Both the position numbers and the translations under genes were made by a program. Positions 43,775 through 52,781 of a stretch of 64,000 bases of DNA are shown in pieces; the stretch's first letter is position 1; every line of letters begins with the position of its first letter. This stretch comes from an uncultured Eubacteriaceae bacterium (GTDB lineage Bacteria > Bacillota > Clostridia > Peptostreptococcales > Anaerovoracaceae): NCBI GenBank assembly GCA_903789635.1, contig CAIFEY010000001.1, forward strand, positions 157,318 through 221,317. The letters are read 5' to 3'. The notes under the pieces are model-generated. The model worked only from the letters and a program-made list of their open reading frames with translations, was not told the DNA's origin and searched no databases.

Positions 43775-45190
43775 TTAGCTGAAGATGCCCAGTCCGAAGA
43801 AGGTGTCGATCTGGCCGACGAGTACGAGACCCATGACGATCGGAACGATCCACTTCATGCAGAAGTGCCAGTACTTCTTCATCTTGAACTTGTAGCCCGA
43901 CTGTTCGATATCGTCGTCGAGGTAATTCGGTGTGAACCATCCGAAGACGACCGCGGTCAGGAATGCGCCGAGCGGCATCATGATACCCTCGGAGCAGAGG
44001 TCGAATACGTCCAGAGCGGTGCCCTGTCCGAAGATGTGCAGAATTCCGTGTGCACCGAGTCCGTCGAGGGAGATCAGGATACCTTCGATGGTGATGATCA
44101 GCGCGACGATCAGGGTAGCCTTGGTTCTGTGAGCCTTCTGTCCATGCGCGATTTCGCGGTCCATCAAGCTTGCGCCTACGGCCTCAACCAGAGAAATGGA
44201 GGAGGTGATGGCTGCGATGAATACCAGCGCGTAGAAGATGAATCCGAAGATCGGGCCTGCTTTGCCCATCTCTGCGAATACGTACTGCAGAGTGACGAAC
44301 AGCATTCCAGGGCCCTGTCCCGGCTCGAGTCCCTTGGCGAATACGGCCGGCATGGTTGCCATAGCGGCCATGACAGCGATCAGTGTATCTGCTACCGGGA
44401 TGATGACGGAACTCTGCTGGATATCATCGTCCTTCTTCATGTAGGATCCGAAGGTGATCATGATACCCATTGCCAGCGAGAGTGAGAAGAACAGCTGGCT
44501 TCCTGCACTCGCCATGACGGTAATCCATCCTACTCCTTTAAATACCGCGAAGTTCGGCTTGAATACGAATGCGAGTCCTGCGCCTGCACCCGGGAGCGTG
44601 ACGCTGCGGATGATGACGATGACGAGCATGAAGAACAGAGCCGGCATTGCGATGGAGGAGAACTTCTCGATTCCTCCGGATACTCCGCCGAGTACGATTC
44701 CTACGGTCAGCGCGGTGAAGATGATCGTGAAGATCACGCTCTGCGACTGGCTGGAATAGAATGCGGTGAAGAACTGTGCACTGTCCGTGCCGTGAACGCC
44801 CCAGCCTGCCCCGAAGATATCGCCGAGGTTGGCGATGGAGTACTTCAGGCAGTAGCCGCCGAGCATACAGTAGAATCCCAGGATCAGAAGCGGGGACAGC
44901 CAGCCGAGGAATCCGATGAACGTATATTTATTGCTCAACGTCTTCCATGCGTAGATGACGCCCTTTCCGGTCTTGCGTCCGAAAGAAAGCTCGGTCAGCA
45001 TCATGACGACGCCGACGGTTGCGAACATAAGTAAGTAGATAAGCAGGAAGGCGAACCCTCCGTTTTTTCCCATTTTATACGGGAATGCCCATAAGTTTCC
45101 GAGACCGACAGCCGATCCGATGGATGCCATTAAGAATCCGAATCGCGACTGAAATTGGCCCTTCGAGTTGTCCAAATTCTGGTCTGCCAT
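43775..45190 (-). CDS. Sodium-dependent neurotransmitter-type (NSS) transporter
   Basis: 471 residues, about twelve membrane helices. The LeuT-fold signature of helix 1, GSAVGLGNLWAFPYKMGKNGG, split as GSAVGLGNLWAFPY and KMGKNGG, is complete, with sodium-site residues in later helices (ITSSISLVEA). These carriers import amino acids with sodium. AAAGGAG selects ATG 45190 rather than the in-frame ATG 45208. A promoter-like TTGACG (45294-45289) with TATAAA lies upstream. No catabolic partner is adjacent. Confidence 0.93.
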   Translation of the reverse strand: MADQNLDNSKGQFQSRFGFLMASIGSAVGLGNLWAFPYKMGKNGGFAFLLIYLLMFATVGVVMMLTELSFGRKTGKGVIYAWKTLSNKYTFIGFLGWLSPLLILGFYCMLGGYCLKYSIANLGDIFGAGWGVHGTDSAQFFTAFYSSQSQSVIFTIIFTALTVGIVLGGVSGGIEKFSSIAMPALFFMLVIVIIRSVTLPGAGAGLAFVFKPNFAVFKGVGWITVMASAGSQLFFSLSLAMGIMITFGSYMKKDDDIQQSSVIIPVADTLIAVMAAMATMPAVFAKGLEPGQGPGMLFVTLQYVFAEMGKAGPIFGFIFYALVFIAAITSSISLVEAVGASLMDREIAHGQKAHRTKATLIVALIITIEGILISLDGLGAHGILHIFGQGTALDVFDLCSEGIMMPLGAFLTAVVFGWFTPNYLDDDIEQSGYKFKMKKYWHFCMKWIVPIVMGLVLVGQIDTFFGLGIFS

Positions 45191-45709
45191 TGTAGTTTCT
45201 CCTTTCACGAAAATAAATGCAAATCAATCCCTGCTAATAGATGCCGTGATATTAGCTGTACTCTAAGTTTATATAAATTCGATTTATTCGTCAATAAGAT
45301 GCTGTGATTTAGAACAAAAATATAATGCATAAATTCTGCATTTGAACTAAATATTCACTTTTAAATGCTATATTTTGAATTATAGATACTAATTAAGTGT
45401 GTATTTGCTGGATTCACACGAATTCTCCGGACGTGCGGAGGCGTGGAGGCAGAAAAGCGGTCGGTGACCACGGCAACAGTGCGGGTTTCCGGGGTTTTGG
45501 AGCCGGGAGGAGAAGGCCTGGGGAAGAAAGAGTTGATTTATGCGTAAAGAGGTATAATAATAGTTGTAATACGATTCTGTTATCTGTTTCCGTCTGCGGC
45601 GCACGGCCGGCGGACGGAATATGGAACCGCCTGAGGGGCAGATCCCCGTGCGCAGGACATGGGTCCGCGGGGACCTCGGGCATAGATAGGGATTAGAGAG
45701 GATGGGAGC
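45191..45709. other. Divergent intergenic stretch between NSS transporter and TetR gene
   Basis: No gene is supported. The part next to the transporter is very AT-rich and holds its promoter, TTGACG (45294-45289) with TATAAA (45273-45268), spacing 15. A TATAAT at 45553-45558 with TTGATT (45533-45538, spacing 14) may serve the TetR gene, giving a leader of about 140 nt. The imperfect palindrome ATGCATAAATTCTGCAT near 45,325 could be a binding site. Confidence 0.45.
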
Positions 45710-46276
45710 ATGTCGGTCCAGACAGAGAAGGCATTGGCGGCATCGCTGAAGAAGCTGCTGACGAAGAAAACGCTGGAAAAGATCACAGTGAAGGACATAA
45801 CCGACGACTGCGGCGTAAACCGGCAGACGTTCTATTACCATTTTCACGACGTTTATGACCTGGTCGAGTGGATTTTGACCGAAGAGCTGGAGGAACTGAC
45901 CGGGGAGATCGACGCGGAGAACTGGCCGGAGCGCATGCGGAGGATCATGGACCGGATGATGGAGGACAAGTCATTCGTCATGAACACTTACTACTCCCTG
46001 ACCCGCCGCCAGCTGGACCAGTTCCTGCAGAAGTTCATCCACCCGCTGATCGAGGCGCAGCTGGACCGCGCCAAGTCGGGGGATGCGGTCCTGCCGGAGG
46101 ATAAGAAGTTCCTGGCGGACATGGCGACATACGCGCTGGTCGGCATCATGACGGAGTGGATCGCGTCGGGCATGAAGCCGGAGGACAGCAAGGTGTTCGG
46201 CAAGGTCGTCTACCTGCTTGACGGGATTCTGGACTTTGTCGTGGATAAATTCGCCTCGCCTGCGGGGTCCTATTAG
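45710..46276 (+). CDS. TetR/AcrR family transcriptional regulator
   Basis: 188 residues. The N-terminal helix-turn-helix is clear (LEKITVKDITDDCGVNRQTFYYHFHDVYDLVEWI), here given as KITVKDITDDCGVNRQTFYY. The C-terminal ligand or dimer domain resembles the DhaS-like TetR group found near small-molecule kinase genes. A target is not obvious; the next gene is the radical-SAM relative. The ribosome site is a weak GAGAGGATGGG. Confidence 0.85.
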   Translation: MSVQTEKALAASLKKLLTKKTLEKITVKDITDDCGVNRQTFYYHFHDVYDLVEWILTEELEELTGEIDAENWPERMRRIMDRMMEDKSFVMNTYYSLTRRQLDQFLQKFIHPLIEAQLDRAKSGDAVLPEDKKFLADMATYALVGIMTEWIASGMKPEDSKVFGKVVYLLDGILDFVVDKFASPAGSY

Positions 46277-46397
46277 ACATTTGTCAACAATTGTGTATTG
46301 CGGGACTGCACGGCTCTCCGCTAATTTATTATATGTAGAGTAGTAAACTTTGTATTTTTATCTTTAATGTCGTAACAGGTCGGAGTGTTGAAAATCA

Positions 46398-47450
46398 ATG
46401 AGTATCGTTGGAAATGAAATTAAGAGACTGGGACTGATGTCCATGTATGAATTTCTGGATAAGGATCCGGAGGAGAATCTGCCTAAGCTCGTAGACTGGC
46501 TGGATTCCTACATCCACCCGGACGTGCTGAAGGTGCAGCGCCAGCTGTTCCGCGAAATTATCGAGAAGAAGGACAGCAACTGGTACCAGCTCCTCGTCAG
46601 CCTCTGGAGCGACATCGACGATGACGTGCGCAAGACCCTGTTCGAGAACCTGATCATCAATGCCAACGCGCTCGCCGCGGAGACGGCCGAGAAGAGCAGG
46701 AGAAAATACGACTGCAACATCCCGTGGGTCATCCTGATCACGTTAGACAAAGAACACGGTCTCGACTTCGATGCCTGGGATGATGTCATCGAGCAGGCTA
46801 AGAGTCTGGGAACCTTCGCCTTTGTCTTCCAGGGACACAACCTCTTAGCGAATAAGGAGGAGATGATCGCGCTCTGCAACAAGCACGCGGACTGCGAATT
46901 CATGGTCTGCACCACCGGACGCTACCTGGACGACGACTACGCGAGGCAGATCCTGCGCGTGAAGAACCTGATTGTGGCGCTGAACGTGACCGGAACGGAC
47001 GCCGACCGCGCCCTGGACCGCCCGACGGAGATCCTGAGACGCTTCAAGCTGCCGTACGCCGCACTCATCCAGTATGACCGCGGGAACCAGGAGCGCTTCG
47101 CGACGGGGAGCTTCTTCGACTGCCTGATCGAACACGGCGTGAAGATGGCGTTCTTCCTCTCTTCCATGCCTGTGGAGGGCGATCACGTCTGGGAGAAGAT
47201 TCAGGAGTTCAGGAAGACCAAGCCGATCATGTCGATCAACTTCTGCAAGGACAGGGAATTGATCGGGGGCTGCGTCGCCGGCGGAAGGTACTTCTGCGCG
47301 ATCGATGCTAAGGGGAACCTGCAGCCGTGCTTCTTCGTCCACGACTCCGACTCCAACGTATGCACGGACACCTTGCTGCACGGGCTGCAGTCTCCGGTGT
47401 TCCAGCGCTACCACGTGGACGGTGAGCCGGAGTGCCTGGCGATCAAATAA
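46398..47450 (+). CDS. Radical-SAM-derived protein lacking the cluster motif (probable pseudoenzyme)
   Basis: 350 residues. The overall order matches a Firmicute radical SAM/SPASM-like family: an N-terminal helical part, LFENLIINANALA, KYDCNIPWVILI, later VKNLIVALNV, KTKPIMSINFCKD and GGCVAGGRYFCAIDA-GNLQPCFFVHDSDSN. In the relatives, a CxxxCxxC stretch follows the IPW-I- strand and GGEP follows the next strand. Here the text goes from VILITLDKEH straight to GLDFDAWDD, and GGEP is QGHN (145-148). Both the SAM-cluster cysteines and the SAM contact are gone, while the frame is intact over the full length. Function without radical chemistry is likely; what it is remains open. Confidence 0.75.
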   Translation: MSIVGNEIKRLGLMSMYEFLDKDPEENLPKLVDWLDSYIHPDVLKVQRQLFREIIEKKDSNWYQLLVSLWSDIDDDVRKTLFENLIINANALAAETAEKSRRKYDCNIPWVILITLDKEHGLDFDAWDDVIEQAKSLGTFAFVFQGHNLLANKEEMIALCNKHADCEFMVCTTGRYLDDDYARQILRVKNLIVALNVTGTDADRALDRPTEILRRFKLPYAALIQYDRGNQERFATGSFFDCLIEHGVKMAFFLSSMPVEGDHVWEKIQEFRKTKPIMSINFCKDRELIGGCVAGGRYFCAIDAKGNLQPCFFVHDSDSNVCTDTLLHGLQSPVFQRYHVDGEPECLAIK

Positions 47451-47755
47451 TTGTGAATACGGACAAACGATCACGAAATTACGCTTTGTGTATCGATATA
47501 TAGGTTGTAAAAAAAGAAAGAAGGATCCGGGTAATACCAGCCTGAAAAGGCGGAGTTTACCCGGATCTTTCTTTCTTTACACGCTCCGGTGATCAGTAAA
47601 ATGATCTTTACAAGAATATAATGCCTCTGTAAAATAGGGTAGTATGCGATTCACAGGAAAATTATGGTATAATCACGGGAATTGGGTGATTGCAGTCACT
47701 CCTGCGAATCGGCGTTAAGATTGCATAACAATGTGAATGTGAGGGTGGAAAACGT
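47451..47755. other. Intergenic stretch with a 22-bp hairpin
   Basis: 47513-47534 and 47557-47578 are complements over 22 bp (one G-U), around a loop that itself holds GCC-TGAAAA-GGC. Flanks are A-rich on the left and CTTTCTTT on the right, so it can act as a terminator for the preceding gene. The remaining 170 bases hold the promoter of the Na/Pi gene; TATAAT occurs at about 47,669. Confidence 0.65.
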
Positions 47756-49561
47756 ATGAGTATTTTCTCTTTTATTACCTTATTCGGAGGACTGGCGCTC
47801 TTCCTGTTCGGCATGAACCAGATGTCTTCCAGCCTGGAGAAGCTGGCAGGCGGAAAGATGGAGGCGGTGCTGAATAAGATGACGTCCAACCGCTTCGTCG
47901 GACTCGCGCTCGGCGCAGTGATCACGGTCGCGATCCAGAGCTCCTCCGCCGTTACGGTCATGCTCGTCGGACTGGTCAACTCCGGAATCATGGACATCGG
48001 CAACACGGTCGGCGTCATCATGGGTTCCAACATCGGAACGACGGTGACCGCGTGGATCATGAGTTTGATCGGCGTGTCCGGCTCGAACGTGTTCGTCCGC
48101 ATGCTGAAGCCGGAATCGTTTTCTCCGATTCTCGCGCTGATCGGCGTGATCATGATGATGGTCTGCAAGTCGAATAAAAGGAAGGATATCGGAAACAACC
48201 TGGTCGGATTCGCCATCCTGATGTACGGAATGACGTTCATGAGCAGCTCCGTAGCACCGCTGGCGGATTCTCCTAAGTTCGAGACGCTGCTGACCGCGTT
48301 CAGAAACCCGTTCCTGGGAATCCTGGTCGGACTGGTCGTCACGGCGGTCATCCAGAGCTCTGCGGCGTCCGTTGGCATGCTGCAGGCGCTGGCGCTGACC
48401 GGCAGCATCACCTGGGACATGGCGATTCCGATCGTCATGGGACAGAATATCGGAACCTGCGCGACCGCGCTGATCTCCAGCGTCGGCGTAAACCGCAACG
48501 CCAAGCGTGTAGCGGCGATCCACATCTCCTTCAACGTCATCGGAACCGTGATCTTCATGGCCGTCTACTTCATCGTCAACGCGACGCTGGACTTGACTTT
48601 CCTGAACCGCGCGATCAGCCCAGTCGGCGTGGCGCTGTTCCACAGTATCTTCAATATCTGCACGACGGCGATGCTGCTTCCGTTCACCAAGCAGCTCGTC
48701 GCGCTGGCCAAGAAGATCGTCAAGACGGAGCCGGAGAAGCAGATTGCGTTCCTCGACGACCGTCTGCTGAAGACCCCGTCCATCGCGATCGCGGAGTGCG
48801 CGAAGCAGGAGTTCGAGATGGCTAAGATCTCCAGGCAGTCCCTGATCGAGGCGATGAACCTGCTGCTGACCTACGACGAGAAGACGGCGGAACACGTGCA
48901 GGCGCTGGAGGCGGAGGCCGACGTGTTCGAGGACCACATCGGCTCCTACCTGGTCAAAGTCTCCGGAAACGAGCTGTCCGACAACGACAGCAAGAAGGTC
49001 TCCCTGATGCTGCACACGATCAGCAACTTCGAGCGCATCAGCGACCACGCGCTGAACGTCATGCAGACCGCGCAGGAACTGCACGACAAGCGGCTCCACT
49101 TCTCGGACATGGCGTACGAGGAGCTGAACCAGCTGATCAGTGCGCTGACAAAGATTTTGACCGTGACCTGCACATCGTTCGAGACTGCGGACTACGGGCT
49201 CGCCCAGCAGATCGAGCCGCTGGAAGAGGTCATCGACGGCATGACGGAGAGGATCAAGAGCAATCACACGGAGAGGCTGAAGAACGGCCTCTGCACGATC
49301 CAGAACGGATTCATCCTGAACGACCTTCTGAACGACCTGGAGCGTGCGTCCGATCACTGCTCCAACATCGGCGTCGCGATGATCGAGCTCAGGCAGTATT
49401 CCTTCGACACGCACGAGTACCTGGAGGAGACCAAGGACATGTCCAACCCGGTATTCCGCGGATTCTACGAGATGTTCATGGATCAGTACTATATTAAAAA
49501 GTACGTTCCGGAGAAGAGGGACGGAGAACAGCAGCCGAGGCCTGACGATATTGTCTCTTAA
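47756..49561 (+). CDS. Na+/phosphate cotransporter family protein with PhoU domain
   Basis: 601 residues. The N-terminal half has two inverted repeats of the NptA/YjbB type, each with a QSSSA/QSSAA motif (VAIQSSSAVTVMLVGL and AVIQSSAASVGMLQAL), and about nine helices. The C-terminal part (about 355-570) is a PhoU-like helical domain. Such proteins move phosphate with sodium and may link to phosphate control. The ribosome site GAGGGTGG is adequate. It is followed by mreB with its own promoter. Confidence 0.92.
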   Translation: MSIFSFITLFGGLALFLFGMNQMSSSLEKLAGGKMEAVLNKMTSNRFVGLALGAVITVAIQSSSAVTVMLVGLVNSGIMDIGNTVGVIMGSNIGTTVTAWIMSLIGVSGSNVFVRMLKPESFSPILALIGVIMMMVCKSNKRKDIGNNLVGFAILMYGMTFMSSSVAPLADSPKFETLLTAFRNPFLGILVGLVVTAVIQSSAASVGMLQALALTGSITWDMAIPIVMGQNIGTCATALISSVGVNRNAKRVAAIHISFNVIGTVIFMAVYFIVNATLDLTFLNRAISPVGVALFHSIFNICTTAMLLPFTKQLVALAKKIVKTEPEKQIAFLDDRLLKTPSIAIAECAKQEFEMAKISRQSLIEAMNLLLTYDEKTAEHVQALEAEADVFEDHIGSYLVKVSGNELSDNDSKKVSLMLHTISNFERISDHALNVMQTAQELHDKRLHFSDMAYEELNQLISALTKILTVTCTSFETADYGLAQQIEPLEEVIDGMTERIKSNHTERLKNGLCTIQNGFILNDLLNDLERASDHCSNIGVAMIELRQYSFDTHEYLEETKDMSNPVFRGFYEMFMDQYYIKKYVPEKRDGEQQPRPDDIVS

Positions 49562-49640
49562 TTTTGTCCCTGACGGATCCACCTGCGCCGCGCTGCAGCC
49601 CGCACAGACGGAAACCGCAAAAATGAGCGCATTGCGTATC

Positions 49641-49669
49641 TTGAAATGGTCCGTGAAGTTGTATATAAT
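49641..49669 (+). promoter_or_regulatory. Promoter of mreB
   Basis: TTGAAA (49641-49646), 17-nt spacer, TATAAT (49664-49669), about 70 nt before the start codon. Confidence 0.8.
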
Positions 49670-49743
49670 TATTTAGATATATGGCATACAACACTTAACC
49701 AAGTGCAGAGAGAATAATAGACGATAGAGATAAGGAGATCATA

Positions 49744-50766
49744 ATGGCTACAGAAGTTGGAATCGATCTTGGAACGGTCAATGTCCTTGTATACATCAAG
49801 GGCAAAGGCATCGTTCTCAATGAACCTTCCGTTGTTGCGGTAAACAGAGATACAGACGAGATTCTGGCAATCGGCGAGGAAGCCCGTCAGATGCTGGGCA
49901 GAACGCCGGCGAACATCATCGCGGCCAAGCCGCTGAAGGACGGCGTAGTCTCCGACTATGACATCACGGAGAGAATGCTGCAGTACTTCATCCGCAAGAC
50001 GTGCGGAAGCTCCCGCTTCTTCAAGCCGGTCATCATGGTCTGCGTCCCGAGCGGCGTAACCGAAGTTGAGAAGCGTGCCGTCAAGGAGGCGGCGACGGAA
50101 GCCGGCGGCAAGGAAGTCTACCTGATGGAGGAGCCTCTCGCGGCAGCCATCGGAGCCGGACTCGACGTCACGGAGCCATCCGGAAAGATGGTCATCGACA
50201 TCGGCGGAGGCACGACGGACATCGCGGTCATCGCACTCGGCGGAATCGTTACCAGCGCATCGATCAAGGTTGCGGGGGACGAGTTCGACGATTCCATCAT
50301 TAAATACATGCGCAAGGTGCATAAGCTGTACATCGGCGAGCGCACCGGCGAGGACATCAAGAAGGAGATCGGAACGGCATATCCTAGAGACGAGGAAGTC
50401 ACGATGGAGTGCCGCGGAAGAGACCTGGTAACTGGCCTGCCGAAGACGATCATGATCAGCTCCGATGAGATCATGGAGGCGATGGAAGAGCCTCTGAACA
50501 CGATCTGCGAGGCGATCCACAGCGTCCTCGAGCGCACACCGCCGGAACTGGCGGCAGACATCAGCAACGCCGGAATCGTCATCACGGGCGGCGGAGCACT
50601 GATGTACGGCATCGACAAGAAGGTTGCCGAGCGCACGGGCATGGAAGTCCGCATCGCGGAGGATCCTAAGTCCTGCGTCGCAATCGGCACCGGAAAGGCC
50701 TTGGATGAGCTCGACAAGCTGCAGGGCATGAGCCAGGACAGCAAGAAGAAGGGTACGCGTTACTAA
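49744..50766 (+). CDS. mreB: Rod shape-determining protein MreB/Mbl (actin-like)
   Basis: 340 residues. This bacterial actin directs cell-wall synthesis along the cylinder. Phosphate 1 loop GIDLGTVNVLVYIKGKGIVL, phosphate 2 MVIDIGGGTTDIAVI and the C-terminal ITGGGALMYG adenosine loop are complete. The usual mreC and mreD partners do not follow, so this may be an Mbl-type paralog. AAGGAG precedes ATG 49744. A terminator at 50821 ends the unit. The C-terminus carries a short basic tail (SQDSKKKGTRY). Confidence 0.95.
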   Translation: MATEVGIDLGTVNVLVYIKGKGIVLNEPSVVAVNRDTDEILAIGEEARQMLGRTPANIIAAKPLKDGVVSDYDITERMLQYFIRKTCGSSRFFKPVIMVCVPSGVTEVEKRAVKEAATEAGGKEVYLMEEPLAAAIGAGLDVTEPSGKMVIDIGGGTTDIAVIALGGIVTSASIKVAGDEFDDSIIKYMRKVHKLYIGERTGEDIKKEIGTAYPRDEEVTMECRGRDLVTGLPKTIMISSDEIMEAMEEPLNTICEAIHSVLERTPPELAADISNAGIVITGGGALMYGIDKKVAERTGMEVRIAEDPKSCVAIGTGKALDELDKLQGMSQDSKKKGTRY

Positions 50767-51235
50767 ACCCGGTTTTGCCGGCGCCTCTGCCGACAAAACG
50801 CATATGTAGCGAGGAGATAGAAAAACTGCCGGTCAGCACTGGCAGTTTTTTGTTTGCCTGAAATTCGGCCTCGCGGCCCCGGCGCCTCCCGTAAGGCCCG
50901 GCGCAAAGCCCGCGCCCCGGAAAACTGCGCCAGGCCAAAGCCTGCGCCCGGGCCGTTCGCTCATTCGTGACGCGGCCGCTGCTGTGCCGCAGAAACGCCC
51001 GCGCATGGCTCGGCGCTCGGGCCGCACGGGGGCCGTACGGCCATGCCGCGCGCGCCGGCTCCAGCGCACGAGAAAGCCGCACCACAGATCGCTCCGTGAT
51101 GCGGCTCCTCCCCATTTTATGTGTGTAAGTGAAATGGCATTGTATTGTTCCGCGGCAGCCTGCGAAAGAACCAAAACTGCGGGCCGCCCCGGTGCAGCGC
51201 TTTACGCTGCCTGCTGCCTTATACTCTGATTGAAA
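50767..51235. other. Intergenic stretch between mreB and argG
   Basis: Contains the mreB terminator (50821-50852) and then about 300 bases of very GC-rich sequence without a convincing gene. An inverted repeat AGCCGCA...TGCGGCT lies at about 51,074-51,106, followed by CCCCATTTTATG, which could be a second terminator. No ribosome site marks a reading frame here. Confidence 0.5.
50821..50852 (+). terminator. Terminator after mreB
   Basis: Perfect 10-bp stem AAAAACTGCC/GGCAGTTTTT with a 10-nt loop and T-rich tail. Confidence 0.85.
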
Positions 51236-52504
51236 TTACTCGATGAAGCTTCCGCCCTTCAGGATCTTCTTTCCGAGTGCCTGCTGGGACTCCGGAACTC
51301 CCTCCAGTGCCTGCTTCTGAATGGCACGGATCTTCAGTGGGAGTGCGAACAGGTTGATGAATCCCTGTGCGTCTGCCTGGTTGTATACCTCGTCCTCGCT
51401 GAATGTCGCGAACTCCTCGTTGTACAGGGAGTATGGGGACTGGCTTGCTACCGGGTAAGCGGTTCCCTTGTAGAGCTTCATCTTAACCTTTCCGGTCATG
51501 TTCTCCTGTGTGACGTCTACGAATGCGCTGATTGCACGGCGCAGCGGCGTGAACCAGAGTCCGTCGTAGAGCAGCTCAGAGAACTTCTGGGAAACGATCT
51601 TCTTATATGCGAGTGTGTCGCGGTCGAGAATCAGCTTCTCCAGGTCACGGTGTGCCTGATACAGGATGGTTCCTCCTGGTGTCTCGTATACGCCGCGGGA
51701 CTTCATGCCGACCAGACGGTTCTCGATGATGTCGATGGTTCCGACGCCGTTCTCGCTTCCCAGCTTATTCAGCTTGGTCAGCAGGTCGATCGGGGACAGC
51801 TTCTCGTCGTCGATCGCGACCGGAATGCCCTTCTCGAAGGAGATTGTGATGGTCGTCGGCTCGTTCGGTGCGTCCTCCGGTGTCTTGGAGAGTACGTGAA
51901 TCGTCGGCAGGTGCTCGTTCCAAGGATTCTCGAGCTCGCCTCCCTCGTGGCTGATGTGCCAGATGTTCTCGTCGCGGGAGTAGATCTTCTTGGTCGTCTG
52001 CGCGATCGGAATGTTGTGCTCGTGTGCGTACTCGATCAGGTCTTCACGGGACTTGAAGTTCCATGTTCTCCACGGTGCGATGACCTTGATCGCAGGATTC
52101 AGAGCCTGGATGGAAGCCTCGAAGCGTACCTGGTCGTTTCCTTTACCTGTGCAGCCGTGAGCGATGGTGTATGCGCCCTCCTGCTCGGCAACCTCGACGA
52201 ACTTCTTGGCCATCAGCGGACGTGCCATGGATGTTCCGAGGAGGTAGTCATCCTCGTAGATTGCGCCGGCCTTCAGGGAAGGATAAATGTAGTCGGTGAT
52301 GAACTCCTCACGCAGGTCCAGGGTGATCGCCTTGGATGCGCCCGTTGCGAGTGCTTTCTTCTCTACTGCATCGAAGTCCTCGTTCTGTCCGACGTTGCAG
52401 CAGACTGCGACTACGTCAAAGTCGTACGTTTCCTTCAGCCAGTTCAGAATCACCGATGTGTCCAGCCCGCCGGAATAGGCGAGAATAACTTTTTCCTTTG
52501 CCAT
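51236..52504 (-). CDS. argG: Argininosuccinate synthase
   Basis: 422 residues. It joins citrulline and aspartate with ATP in arginine synthesis. The ATP-binding AYSGGLDTSVILNWL at the N-terminus and IAHGCTGKGNDQVRFE are diagnostic. GGAGG stands 9 nt before ATG 52504; the frame is open further upstream, but the conserved start is here. It is divergent from carAB, which makes carbamoyl phosphate for citrulline, so the two units belong to the same pathway. argH is not in the window. Confidence 0.97.
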   Translation of the reverse strand: MAKEKVILAYSGGLDTSVILNWLKETYDFDVVAVCCNVGQNEDFDAVEKKALATGASKAITLDLREEFITDYIYPSLKAGAIYEDDYLLGTSMARPLMAKKFVEVAEQEGAYTIAHGCTGKGNDQVRFEASIQALNPAIKVIAPWRTWNFKSREDLIEYAHEHNIPIAQTTKKIYSRDENIWHISHEGGELENPWNEHLPTIHVLSKTPEDAPNEPTTITISFEKGIPVAIDDEKLSPIDLLTKLNKLGSENGVGTIDIIENRLVGMKSRGVYETPGGTILYQAHRDLEKLILDRDTLAYKKIVSQKFSELLYDGLWFTPLRRAISAFVDVTQENMTGKVKMKLYKGTAYPVASQSPYSLYNEEFATFSEDEVYNQADAQGFINLFALPLKIRAIQKQALEGVPESQQALGKKILKGGSFIE

Positions 52505-52563
52505 TTCACTTACCTCCAAATTGATATTTATAAATAAAAAAGAATAATTATCGTGATGAATGT

Positions 52564-52592
52564 ATAGTAACACCGGGGTGAATAAAAATCAA
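52564..52592 (-). promoter_or_regulatory. Promoter of argG
   Basis: Minus strand: TTGATT (52592-52587), 17-nt spacer, TACTAT (52569-52564). Upstream at 52613-52604 the strand reads TTGAATATTA, also found at the carA promoter. Confidence 0.65.
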
Positions 52593-52720
52593 GTATTATT
52601 TGTTAATATTCAAGAAGTTTTCGTTCGGAAGAATGTGAAAAAATCGTCAAAAGACGCAGGATGCGCGGAATTGAGGGGAATCCGGGATAAATTATTATCT
52701 GCTGCGGACGAAAAATATTG

Positions 52721-52749
52721 TTGAATATTATACCGTGCTATAGTATACT
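52721..52749 (+). promoter_or_regulatory. Promoter of carAB
   Basis: TTGAAT (52721-52726), 17-nt spacer, TATACT (52744-52749). The -35 is part of TTGAATATTA, the same 10-mer that lies inverted upstream of argG; a common arginine repressor site is possible. Confidence 0.7.
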
Positions 52750-52781
52750 TTTTGAAAGTGTGAGGAAAGGAGATTAACGTT

